Shown here: positions 8,145 through 15,661 of the stretch, piece after piece
How the letters are laid out: each line of letters opens with the position of its first letter
Numbering within the stretch: position 1 is the first letter of the stretch
Source of the DNA: Pseudonocardia parietis
GTDB lineage: Bacteria > Actinomycetota > Actinomycetes > Mycobacteriales > Pseudonocardiaceae
DNA: 64,000 nucleotides
Direction of reading: 5' to 3'
Assembly (NCBI RefSeq): GCF_017876315.1
Contig: NZ_JAGINU010000001.1
Location: forward strand, 6,634,001 to 6,698,000
Position numbers and translations under genes: made by a program
The notes under the pieces: model-generated
Database searches by the model: none
The model's input: only the letters and a program-made list of their open reading frames with translations
What the model was told of the DNA's origin: nothing

Positions 8145-8984
8145 TCAGCGGTCGGAGTTCGTGTGGTGCACCTCGACCGGGGAGTCGCTGCCGACCTTGT
8201 GCTCGACGGCGGCGGCGATCCGGGCCGCCTCGAGCTCGGCCTCGCGGCGGCGGGCCTTCTTCTCCGACGGCGCCGTCTCCGGGGTGCCGACGCCGGAACC
8301 GGGCCGGCCGGCGACGACCTGCTCCTTCGCGGCCTTCTTCGCCTTCTTCTCGGCCTTCGCGGCCTCGTCGCGGGTGGCGACCTTCTCCAGCCGGGCGGCC
8401 TTGGCCTCCTTGGCGGCCCGCTTCTCCGCCTTGGCGGCCTTCTTCTGGGCCGCGCGCTGCTCCTCGGCCTGCGCCTTGGCCTTCTTCTCCGCCTTCGCCG
8501 CGTCCCGGACGGCCTGCTCGGCCGCCTTCTCCTCGGCGCGGAGGGCCTTCTTCTGGTCCTTCTTCGAGTCCTTGTCGGCCTTCTTCGCAGCCTTCTTCTC
8601 GGCCTTCTTGGCGGACTTCTCCGCGGCCTTCTTGTCGGACTTCTTGTCGGACTTCTTGTCGGACTTCTTCGACGAGGACTTCCCGCCGTCGTCGTCCGCG
8701 CCCTTCTTCTTGCTCTTGTCCTTCTTGCTCTTGTCCTTCTTCTTGCTCGTCGCCCCGTCGCTGTTCTTGTTCTTGCCCTTGTTCTTGCCGGGCTTCCCGC
8801 CGTCCTCGCGCTCACCGGCCGTGGTGCCCGTGGTCTCGGCGGCGACCTGAGCGGCCCGCCGGACGCGGTCGGCGGCCTGCTCGGCGCGCTCGGCAGCGCG
8901 TTCCATCCGGGCGGCCGTGGCCGTCAGCGTCTGCGTGGCGGCCGCGCGCTCGTCCGTCGTGCCGGTTGTCTCCTGCGAAGCCAT
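8145..8984 (-). CDS. lysine/alanine-rich coiled-coil or nucleoid-associated-like protein
   Basis: A 279-residue, extremely charged protein. Residues 1-60 form an Ala/Glu/Arg heptad-like region. The middle is a run of Lys-Lys repeats (KKKDKSKKDKSKKK, SDKKSDKKSDKK). The C-terminal half is a long EKKAAKKA/EEKAAEQ helix-forming region. The start at MASQETTG follows AGAGGA; the longer frame adds arginine-rich noise. The composition resembles histone H1-like or HupB-tail proteins, so DNA or RNA binding is possible, but there is no recognisable folded domain. At DNA level the Lys-Lys stretch contains a 12-bp tandem repeat around 8629-8670. Confidence 0.7.
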   Translation of the reverse strand: MASQETTGTTDERAAATQTLTATAARMERAAERAEQAADRVRRAAQVAAETTGTTAGEREDGGKPGKNKGKNKNSDGATSKKKDKSKKDKSKKKGADDDGGKSSSKKSDKKSDKKSDKKAAEKSAKKAEKKAAKKADKDSKKDQKKALRAEEKAAEQAVRDAAKAEKKAKAQAEEQRAAQKKAAKAEKRAAKEAKAARLEKVATRDEAAKAEKKAKKAAKEQVVAGRPGSGVGTPETAPSEKKARRREAELEAARIAAAVEHKVGSDSPVEVHHTNSDR

Positions 8985-9237
8985 ACGGGGTCCTCTCGTC
9001 CTCCGCCCGGACGCGGGATGCGGCGACGCGACGGCGGCGCCGGGAGCCTCCGGACGCCGGTCGGGTCGGCGGCGCGGGCGCCGTCCGGAGCGGACCAAAT
9101 CGGTAACTCACGACCGTACTCCCGGTGAACGGGAGGTGGTGTGCGGGAATGCGGCAGGGTTCCCCGCAGCCGCCGGACGAAACACGGAAGGTGACCGCTA
9201 CCCGGCTCCCGGGACGACGCGCCCGGGACGGCCGGAT

Positions 9238-9263
9238 GAGTCGTCCGCCTGCGCAGCGGGTAC
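9238..9263 (+). promoter_or_regulatory. candidate stress sigma-factor promoter for the anti-sigma ATPase
   Basis: GAGT at 9238-9241 and GGGTAC at 9258-9263 are separated by 16 bases. This fits the GNNT-N14-16-GGGTAY pattern of actinobacterial SigB/F/H-type promoters. The downstream gene encodes an RsbW-like protein, the usual kind of gene under such a promoter, and its ATG is 10 bases further on. Short motif, so weak evidence. Confidence 0.3.
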
Positions 9264-9272
9264 CTGCCCACC

Positions 9273-9689
9273 ATGTCCTCGATCCTGCACGTGGAGCTCG
9301 CCGCAGAACCCGCCGCGGCCGGGCGGTCCCGCAGGGTGACCGGACGCTGGCTCACCTCGCTGTGCGGTGCCGAGCAACCCTGCGCCACCGCACAGGACCT
9401 GGTCCTCGCGGTGAACGAGGCGGTGTCCAACTCCGCCGAGCACGCCTACCGCGGCGACCCGTCCGGCGTCGTCGTGCTGCACGGGACCGCCGACGGGCCG
9501 CGGGTCGAGCTGGAGGTCTCCGACCACGGACGATGGCGGGACCCGCCTGCCGACAACGGGTTCCGCGGACGCGGCCTGGACATGATCGAAGCGGTCGCCG
9601 AGGACGTCCGGGTGGAACGGGGACCGCGGGGAACGACCGTGACCTTCTGCGGGACGCTGGGACAGTGCTCGGGGACGTGCGAGCCGTAG
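9273..9689 (+). CDS. RsbW/SpoIIAB-like ATP-binding (anti-sigma) protein
   Basis: A 138-residue stand-alone GHKL ATPase domain (HATPase_c_2). The N-box is LVLAVNEAVSNSAEHAY, the G1 box is VSDHGRWRDPP and the G2 box is FRGRGLDMI. Proteins of this size are serine kinases/anti-sigma factors in partner-switching systems, or regulatory kinases with loose partners. No anti-anti-sigma factor, phosphatase or sigma gene is nearby, so its partner is elsewhere. Convergent with the DUF222/HNH gene. Confidence 0.88.
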   Translation: MSSILHVELAAEPAAAGRSRRVTGRWLTSLCGAEQPCATAQDLVLAVNEAVSNSAEHAYRGDPSGVVVLHGTADGPRVELEVSDHGRWRDPPADNGFRGRGLDMIEAVAEDVRVERGPRGTTVTFCGTLGQCSGTCEP

Positions 9690-9717
9690 CGGCATCACAC
9701 GCCCTCCGGGCTCGCGG

Positions 9718-11001
9718 TCATGCCACGTCCGCGAGGCGTGGTTGTGCTCGTGGTCGTTGCATCGGGTCGATCCAGCGGGGCGGGACGAATTCGGGGAGTC
9801 CGTCGCGGATCCGCACCAGCCATGCCGAGTGGTGCAGCAGCCGGTGGTGCACCCGGCACAACATCACGCAGTTCTGCAGTGAGGTTTCGCCGTCGGTCTC
9901 CCACGGGATGATGTGGTGGACCTCGCACCAGGACGGGGGCCGGTTGCAGCCCGGATGCGCACAGCCGCGGTCGCGGGCGGTGACCGCCCGGCGTAGCCCG
10001 TCGGGGATGGTGCGCTTGATCCGGCCGACATCGAGGGGCTGACCCCGGCCGTTCATCACGATCGGCACGACACCGGCGTCACAGGCCAGCATCCGCAGGG
10101 TCTCGGGGGTGACCTGGCCACCGAAGTCCAGCACCGCGGCGCGGGCGCGGCGCTGCAGATCGTCCAGGGTGACCAGGACACTGATGACCGGGCGCCGGCC
10201 ACCGGTCTCGGGCAGGTCACCGTGGTCGAGGGCCTGGGCGCAGAGCTCGGACAAAGCTTCGGCCTGACGTTCCTCGGGGCGGCGTTCGTCGAGGTTGTCG
10301 CGGGGCGCGGACAGCGCGTCGACGGCGGTAGCGATCGCGTCGAACTGGGCGGCGTCGTCGTAGCGGCCCTGGATCCGCCCGCCCGATCCGTTGCGGTTGG
10401 CCACCACCTTCAGGGTGTTGATCTGTGGTGGTGGGGTGTCGTCGGGTGCCGGCCCGTCCTCGTCGAGGGCCTCGATCAGCCGGGTCGCCCAGGTGTGCAG
10501 CTCGCCGGGGTTGTAGACGCAGGCGTGTTCGGCGATCTCGGTCTCGGCCAGGGCGAGGCGGTCGGGGTCGATGCGGCGGGCGGCGTGGCTGCTGAGCACG
10601 GTGGCGATGACGTCGACGTGGCGCAGCCCGATCCGGCCGTCGGCGAAACGTTCGGCCGTGGCCGGCAGCACAGGCGGTTGCGGGGTGCCGTCGAGGACGG
10701 TGCGGGGATGGACCTGTTCGGCGGCCCGGGTGCGGCGCCGCGCGTCGGCACGGTCGAAGTTGAGCAGGTCGGCCAGGGCGAGGGCGGGGTTGCGGTAGCC
10801 GCGCTCGGTGAACGAGCCCTCGCGGTCGAGCGCGCCGACGGTGGCGACCGTGACCTGGTCGAGCCGCCGCACTCCGCCCTCGCACAGGGTGAGGACCGAC
10901 AGGCGCTCGTCAGGGGTGGCTTCGGGCCCGGCGGCGGCCCGCAGCGCGGCGACCGCCTCGGTGAGGAGGCGATGCGCGGTGGCGAGCCGCTCGCTGGGCA
11001 T
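9718..11001 (-). CDS. DUF222/HNH endonuclease-domain protein (13E12-like)
   Basis: A 427-residue protein of the DUF222 + HNH type common in multiple copies in actinobacteria. The N-terminal ~300 residues form the alpha-helical DUF222 region. The C-terminal nuclease motif runs CAHPGCNRPPSWCEVHHII and then CRVHHRLLHH, with paired cysteines likely binding zinc. The start ATG lies only 14 bases from a perfect SOS box, so expression should be controlled by LexA. Mycobacterial 13E12 relatives are likewise known to be DNA-damage inducible. The biological role of the family is not settled. Confidence 0.9.
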   Translation of the reverse strand: MPSERLATAHRLLTEAVAALRAAAGPEATPDERLSVLTLCEGGVRRLDQVTVATVGALDREGSFTERGYRNPALALADLLNFDRADARRRTRAAEQVHPRTVLDGTPQPPVLPATAERFADGRIGLRHVDVIATVLSSHAARRIDPDRLALAETEIAEHACVYNPGELHTWATRLIEALDEDGPAPDDTPPPQINTLKVVANRNGSGGRIQGRYDDAAQFDAIATAVDALSAPRDNLDERRPEERQAEALSELCAQALDHGDLPETGGRRPVISVLVTLDDLQRRARAAVLDFGGQVTPETLRMLACDAGVVPIVMNGRGQPLDVGRIKRTIPDGLRRAVTARDRGCAHPGCNRPPSWCEVHHIIPWETDGETSLQNCVMLCRVHHRLLHHSAWLVRIRDGLPEFVPPRWIDPMQRPRAQPRLADVA

Positions 11002-11014
11002 GAACCCATTCTAC

Positions 11015-11030
11015 TCGAACATACGTTCGA
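11015..11030. promoter_or_regulatory. LexA/SOS box (perfect TCGAAC-N4-GTTCGA)
   Basis: The 16-mer TCGAACATACGTTCGA matches the mycobacterial/actinobacterial SOS box consensus at every fixed position. Its edge is 14 bases upstream of the DUF222/HNH start codon, where bound LexA would block transcription initiation. Confidence 0.88.
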
Positions 11031-11473
11031 TCAACTGTCCGTCGTCGCAGGTCAGCGACCATCCGGCGCTCGCTCGCGGAACGCGGATGCTTCCCGGTGC
11101 TGTGCCGCCGATGGGTGGTGGAGAGATCTCAGGCCGGACGCACCGGGCGATCGTCGCCGGGCCGGGCGGGCACGGCGTTCTGGTGGGACGCCCGGTGCGC
11201 ACGGGGGCGCGGGACGCGGAGCGCTGACCGGCGCCCCGTCCTGCACTGGTCCCGGACCGAACCGGTGACGTCGGTGCCACGGACGCACACGGCGTGCCGC
11301 TCGGGAGTGTACCGGCCGTCGTGCCGGGCCGCCTCGCTCTCCGGGTGCGGCCAGGACGCGTCCGCGTGCTGGGTGCTGCTCTCACTCATGACACCAGCGT
11401 GACCGGGCGATGTTCCGTGCGAGCGAGGCGCAGGAGTCGTCCCGGTGACATCCGGGTGCCCGATCGGGTCCGG
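11031..11473. other. intergenic region, possible small unrecognised ORF
   Basis: Between the HNH gene and the hutH-like gene there is no clear gene. A minus-strand frame at 11389-11129 would give an 86-residue product beginning MSESSTQHADASWPHPE. It lacks a ribosome binding site and known motifs, and its C-terminal half is low-complexity Arg/Pro. I would not annotate it as a gene on this evidence. Confidence 0.35.
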
Positions 11474-12925
11474 TCACACCGCCGCCAGCCCGTCGACGAG
11501 CTCGCTCGCCAGCCGGATCTCGGCCCCGAGCGGATGATCGGTCCGCACGTCGGGCAGTGCCTCGACGAGATCGGCGTACACGGCCGCGAGCAGTTCGCCA
11601 CGCGGGGCGGTGTCGGCGAGCCGCAGCGCCCGGACCGCGGCGACGAGCTCGCAGGCCAGCACCGTGCGGTAGCCGGCGGCGGCCGCGGCGGTGCTGCGCG
11701 CCGAGTGCGGGGTGAAGCTGGCGTGGTCCTCCACGCCGCGGGAGATCACCGACGTCCCGAGGGTGACCGGCCCGGCCGAGTGCCGGAGCCTGCCCAGGGC
11801 GTCGTGCGCCACGTACTCCAGGATCATGATCCCCGAGCTGCCCGCCGGACCGCTCGCGAGGAACGGGGTGAGCCCGGTGAAGTCCGGCTCGACCAGGTCG
11901 CCGAGCCGTGCGGCGGACAGCTCGGCGACGTGGTGCACGGCGGCCCGCAGGTTGTCCAGGGACAGCGCCGGGTAGGCCGTGGAGAACTGGCCGTGGTGGA
12001 ACACCGCGCCGGTGCGGGCGTCGACCAGCGGGTTCTCGGCGGCGGCGTTCACCTCGATCTCGAGCACCCGGTGCAGGTGCTCGACGCCGTCCAGCGCAGG
12101 CCCGTGCACCTGCGGGAACGCGCGCAGGCCGAACGGGTCCTGGATGCGCCGGCCCGGGCTGAGATCGCCCTCGTGCCACAGCAACCGCCGCATCCGCGCC
12201 GCGGCCCGCATTGCGCCGGCGTGCGGGCGCCGGGCATGGACCTGTTCGGCGAACGCCTCCGCCGATCCACCCAGCGCGCAGTACGACAGCGCCGCCACGG
12301 TGTGCGCCGCCCCGAGCAGCCGGCCCAGCTCGTCCGCGACCAGGGCCGCACGGGCCAGCGTGACCGCGCTCGACGAGAGGAACGCCAGCGCGTCACCGGG
12401 AGCGAGATCGACCGGGTCGAGGTGTCCGCGCGCCCACGGGAGGTGCCCGGCCAGGGTCAGGCCGATCTCGGCCAGCGCGGACAGGTCGCCGGTGCCGATC
12501 GACCCGGCGTCGTGCACCGTCGGCAGGGCGCCGGCGCGCAGGGCGTCGTGCAGGCCCCGGACCATCCGTGGGTGGATGCCGCTGCCCGCGGCGGCCAGCT
12601 GGTTGAGCCGGACCAGCATCGCGGCGCGCACCACGGCGTCGTCGAGCACCTCCCCGACCCCGGCGGCGTGGCTGAGCAGCAGGCGCAGGTCGTGGGTCTC
12701 GGCGTCCCCGGTCCCGACGACGGCATCCCGGTTCGCCCCCACGCCGGTCGTCCGGCCGTAGACGGGCCGCGCGGCGCTGACCGCCCGCGCCGTCTCGTGC
12801 ACCCGATGGACCTGCGCCATCGCCTCCGGGGCGATCACGACCAGCACGTCCCCACCTGCGAACCGGACGATGTCGGCGCAGCTCAGGCTCTGCCCGTCGA
12901 CCACGAGGACGTCCGGATCAGTCAT
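11474..12925 (-). CDS. hutH: aromatic amino acid ammonia-lyase family protein (hutH-like) lacking the ASG triad
   Basis: A 483-residue member of the histidine/phenylalanine ammonia-lyase fold. Family landmarks: VYGRTTGVG with Tyr56, the QDPFGLRAFPQVHG segment (cf. QDxYSLR-PQVHG) and EVNAAAENPLVD. It sits beside hutI, hutF and hutU, which suggests histidine to urocanate deamination. The striking feature is residues 141-148, GSIGTGDL: true lyases have GS(V/I)GASGDL, where Ala-Ser-Gly cyclises to the MIO electrophile. Here one residue is missing and Ser is replaced by Thr. The DNA is in frame and clean, so this is not a simple sequencing error. It may be a lyase working differently, a mutase-like paralogue or an inactive protein. 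Start chosen at MTDPDVLVVDG; longer frames lack homology. A 175-bp gap with a palindrome separates it from hutI. Confidence 0.75.
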   Translation of the reverse strand: MTDPDVLVVDGQSLSCADIVRFAGGDVLVVIAPEAMAQVHRVHETARAVSAARPVYGRTTGVGANRDAVVGTGDAETHDLRLLLSHAAGVGEVLDDAVVRAAMLVRLNQLAAAGSGIHPRMVRGLHDALRAGALPTVHDAGSIGTGDLSALAEIGLTLAGHLPWARGHLDPVDLAPGDALAFLSSSAVTLARAALVADELGRLLGAAHTVAALSYCALGGSAEAFAEQVHARRPHAGAMRAAARMRRLLWHEGDLSPGRRIQDPFGLRAFPQVHGPALDGVEHLHRVLEIEVNAAAENPLVDARTGAVFHHGQFSTAYPALSLDNLRAAVHHVAELSAARLGDLVEPDFTGLTPFLASGPAGSSGIMILEYVAHDALGRLRHSAGPVTLGTSVISRGVEDHASFTPHSARSTAAAAAGYRTVLACELVAAVRALRLADTAPRGELLAAVYADLVEALPDVRTDHPLGAEIRLASELVDGLAAV

Positions 12926-13089
12926 GACGCCGTCCGGGTGTCGCCCGACCGTCCGTCCGGGCCATACGTCGCGCTCGGCACCGCTGCCACCGCCTTCGTC
13001 GTCGAGTTCTGTGGAAGGAACCGAGGAGCGAGCGAGGGCCGCACTCATGGCCCGCCGAACGACCGGCATCGACTCGAGCCGCCATGAAG

Positions 13090-13104
13090 ATGAACGGCGT
13101 TCAT
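13090..13104. promoter_or_regulatory. 15-bp perfect palindrome at hutI 3' end / hutH promoter
   Basis: ATGAACG-G-CGTTCAT has two perfect 7-bp arms around one base. It overlaps the hutI stop codon and lies ~165 bp upstream of the hutH-like start. This is a plausible operator giving the hutH-like gene its own control. The binding protein is unknown; the IclR regulator of the locus is one candidate. Confidence 0.4.
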
Positions 13105-14300
13105 GGGCCGGCGCACACCGGCCGTTGCCCGACGGCGTACCGGACCCCGGCGGCCACGACCTCACTGACCAGCGGCACCCCGGGCCGGTACGCGAGGTGC
13201 ACGTACGACGGCGCCGCCAGCCGGACCAGGTCGGCGCGGAGGCCGGGCACCACGGCCCCGACATCGGTACGGCGTAACGCCGCCGCCCCGCCCGCGGTGA
13301 CCGCGTGCAGCGCCTCGGCCGGGCTCAGTCCCATGTGCCGCACCGCGAGCGCGACGCAGAACCCGGTGCTCGTGGTGAACGAGCTGCCCGGGTTGCAGTC
13401 GGTGGCCAGCGCGACCGTCGCGCCGGCGTCGAGCAGCCGACGGCCGTCCGCCCAGGGGGTGCGGGTGCTGAACTCGACGCCGGGCAGCAGCGTCGCGACG
13501 GTCCGGCTCGCGGCGAGCGCCTCGACGTCGGCATCGGACAGGAAGGTGCAGTGGTCGACCGAGGCCGCGTCCAGCTCCACTGCGAGCCGGACGCCGTCGC
13601 CCTGTTCGAGCTGCCCGGCGTGCAGCCGCACCCCGAGCCCGCGGGCCGCGCCGGCTTCGAGCACGGCGCGGGACTCGTCGGCGTCGAACGCGCCGCGCTC
13701 GCAGAACACGTCCACCCAGCGCGCGTGCGGGGCACAGGCGTCGAGCATCGGGCCGCGGACCAGGTCGACGTAGTCGTCGCGGCGCTCGGCGTACTCGGCG
13801 GGGACGACGTGCGCGCCGAGGTAGGTGGTCTCGGGGGTGAACCGGCCGGCGATCTCCAGAGCGCGCCGCTCGTCGTCCACGGTCAGGCCGTAGCCGCTCT
13901 TGCACTCGAGGGTCGTGATCCCGGCGGCGAGCATCTCCTGCGTCAGACGCGCGACACCGGCGACGAGCCGGTCCTCACCGGCGGCACGGGTGGCCGCGAC
14001 CGTGGTGCGGATGCCGCCCGCGGTGTAGGGCCGTCCGGACGCGCGGGCGGCGAACTCCGCGGAGCGTTCCCCGGCGAAGACCAGGTGGGCGTGGCTGTCC
14101 ACGAAGCCGGGCACGGCGGCGTCGCCGTCCCAGGACACCCGGTGGTCGGCGGCGGGCGCGTGCGCGGCGGGACCGGCCCACACGATCGTCGCGCCGTCCA
14201 CGACGACCGCCGCGTCGTGCAGCACGCCCAGCGGCGTGCCGTCCCCGGCGGCCGGGTCGTTGGTGACCAGCTCACCGATGTCGGTGTAGAGCACGGTCAT
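13101..14300 (-). CDS. hutI: imidazolonepropionase
   Basis: A 399-residue amidohydrolase-superfamily enzyme that opens 4-imidazolone-5-propanoate to N-formimidoyl-L-glutamate in cytosolic histidine catabolism. The metal-binding HxH is in VDSHAHLVFAGER. HutI hallmarks include TTLECKSGYGL, the YLGAHVVPAEY block, LHAGQLEQGDG and the ALATDCNPGSS segment with the catalytic Asp. The ATG start overlaps the hutF stop as ATGA, so translation is coupled. Length is typical of the family. Confidence 0.95.
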   Translation of the reverse strand: MTVLYTDIGELVTNDPAAGDGTPLGVLHDAAVVVDGATIVWAGPAAHAPAADHRVSWDGDAAVPGFVDSHAHLVFAGERSAEFAARASGRPYTAGGIRTTVAATRAAGEDRLVAGVARLTQEMLAAGITTLECKSGYGLTVDDERRALEIAGRFTPETTYLGAHVVPAEYAERRDDYVDLVRGPMLDACAPHARWVDVFCERGAFDADESRAVLEAGAARGLGVRLHAGQLEQGDGVRLAVELDAASVDHCTFLSDADVEALAASRTVATLLPGVEFSTRTPWADGRRLLDAGATVALATDCNPGSSFTTSTGFCVALAVRHMGLSPAEALHAVTAGGAAALRRTDVGAVVPGLRADLVRLAAPSYVHLAYRPGVPLVSEVVAAGVRYAVGQRPVCAGP

Positions 14301-15661
14301 GCGGCGCCTCCCTCCAGCAGGGTCGTCGTGATGGACGCGAGCCGGCGGGCCACGTCCGGGACCGTCACGTGCCGGCCCTCTCGCACGACCACCCGCCCGT
14401 CGACGACGACGTCGGTCACGTCCGCCGCGGTCGCGGCGAACACAGCGGTCTGCGCGGTCGGCCCGCCGCCCGCGGTGCGGACCGTCGCCAGGTCGATCGC
14501 GACCAGGTCGGCGCGCAGGCCGGGGGCGATCCGGCCCGCGTCGGGCCGGCCCAGCGCCCGGTGACCGTGCTCGGTGGCGCAGCGCAACAGGGTCGCCGCG
14601 TCGAGCACGCCGCGCTCTCGGCGGTGCAGCCGCTGGTCGAGCTCCACCGCGCGGGCCTCGGCGAGCAGGTCGATCACGGCGTGGCTGTCGGAGCCGAGCG
14701 AGAACGGGCCGGGCCCCGCGACGAGCTCCGGGGCCGGCCCGATGCCGTCCCCGAGGTCCCGTTCGGTGGTCGGGCAGAAGCACACGCCGGTGCCGGTGGA
14801 GCGCAGCGCGTCGACGTCGCCGGCCGTCAGGTGGGTGGCGTGCACGGCGGTGGTGCGCGGGCCGAGCGCCCCGGCGTCGTGCAGCAGTTCGACGGGGGTG
14901 CGGCCGTGCACCTCGCGGCAGCGCGCCACCTCGGCGACCTGCTCGGCGACGTGCACGTGCAGCGGGGCGTCGTGCGTGGCGGCCCACCCGGTGACCGCTC
15001 CGATCTGGTCCAGGGGCACCGCCCGGACCGAGTGCAGCGCCGCACCGATGAGCACTCTGTCCACATCAGACGCTCGTGCGGACAGCTCGTCCACACGGGC
15101 CGCCCACGCCGCACCGGAGCCGTCACCGAACCGCAGCTGTTCCGGGCGCAGCGGTGCGCCGTCCACATCAGATCCGAGGTAGCAGGTGTCGAGCAGGGTG
15201 AGCCGGATCCCCGCGGCGCGCGCCGCGTCGACGAGCGCGAGGCCCATCGCGTTCTGCTCGGCGTAACGGGCGCCGCCGCGGTCGTGGTGCAGGTAGTGGA
15301 ACTCGCCGACGCACGTGACACCGGCGAGCGCCATCTCGGCGTAGACGGCGGTGGCCAGCTCCCGGTAGGTGTCCGGATCGAGGCGCTGCGCGGCGTCGTA
15401 CATGAGGTCGCGCCAGGTCCAGAACGTGCCGCGCCCGGCCTGGGTGCGCGAGCGCAGCACCCGGTGGAAGGCGTGCGAGTGCGCGTTCGCCAGCCCGGGG
15501 ACGACGAGGCCGCGCAGCGCGGGGACGTCCGCCGGTCGGGACGTGCCCGGTTCGACGCGGGTGAACCGGCCGTTCTCGACGGTGACCAGGACGTCGCTCT
15601 CGACGACCCCGGAGCCGGTCCAGGCGTGCTCGCACCACCACGCACCGGTAGCGGCCGTCAC
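14297..15661 (-). CDS. hutF: formimidoylglutamate deiminase
   Basis: A 454-residue amidohydrolase. HutF converts N-formimidoyl-L-glutamate to N-formyl-L-glutamate and ammonia. Zinc ligands are in NAHSHAFHRVL, then HVHVAEQ, HATHLT and SLGSDSHAV. The CFCPTTERDLGDG segment is characteristic of the HutF/atrazine-chlorohydrolase-like branch. The start is GTG (VTAATGAWW), overlapping the upstream M20 gene's stop as GTGA; the longer frame adds only Arg/Gly noise. Its presence means the organism uses the deiminase branch of the Hut pathway and needs a formylglutamate deformylase next. Confidence 0.93.
   Translation of the reverse strand: MTAATGAWWCEHAWTGSGVVESDVLVTVENGRFTRVEPGTSRPADVPALRGLVVPGLANAHSHAFHRVLRSRTQAGRGTFWTWRDLMYDAAQRLDPDTYRELATAVYAEMALAGVTCVGEFHYLHHDRGGARYAEQNAMGLALVDAARAAGIRLTLLDTCYLGSDVDGAPLRPEQLRFGDGSGAAWAARVDELSARASDVDRVLIGAALHSVRAVPLDQIGAVTGWAATHDAPLHVHVAEQVAEVARCREVHGRTPVELLHDAGALGPRTTAVHATHLTAGDVDALRSTGTGVCFCPTTERDLGDGIGPAPELVAGPGPFSLGSDSHAVIDLLAEARAVELDQRLHRRERGVLDAATLLRCATEHGHRALGRPDAGRIAPGLRADLVAIDLATVRTAGGGPTAQTAVFAATAADVTDVVVDGRVVVREGRHVTVPDVARRLASITTTLLEGGAA

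Noticed and set aside
8629..8670. Tandem 12-bp repeat considered as a CRISPR-like or satellite array
   Set aside because: Units are contiguous, lack spacers and simply encode the Ser-Asp-Lys-Lys repeats of the Lys-rich protein. No CRISPR array was seen anywhere in the window.
5975..8815. Equally long minus-strand open frame over the same region
   Set aside because: Low-complexity Arg/Pro/Thr translation; the real genes with motifs are in other frames.
5842..8850. Very long plus-strand open frame (~1000 codons) across the methyltransferase, MFS and Lys-rich genes
   Set aside because: It has a His/Arg/Gln-rich shadow composition typical of antisense frames in high-GC DNA and covers well-supported genes on other frames.
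11129..11389. 86-codon minus-strand ORF upstream of the hutH-like gene
   Set aside because: No ribosome binding site, no recognisable family and a low-complexity second half; kept only as an intergenic note.
14301..14987. N-terminal extension of the hutI frame over hutF
   Set aside because: It is a frame shadow of hutF; the ATG at 14300 gives the normal HutI length and an ATGA junction.
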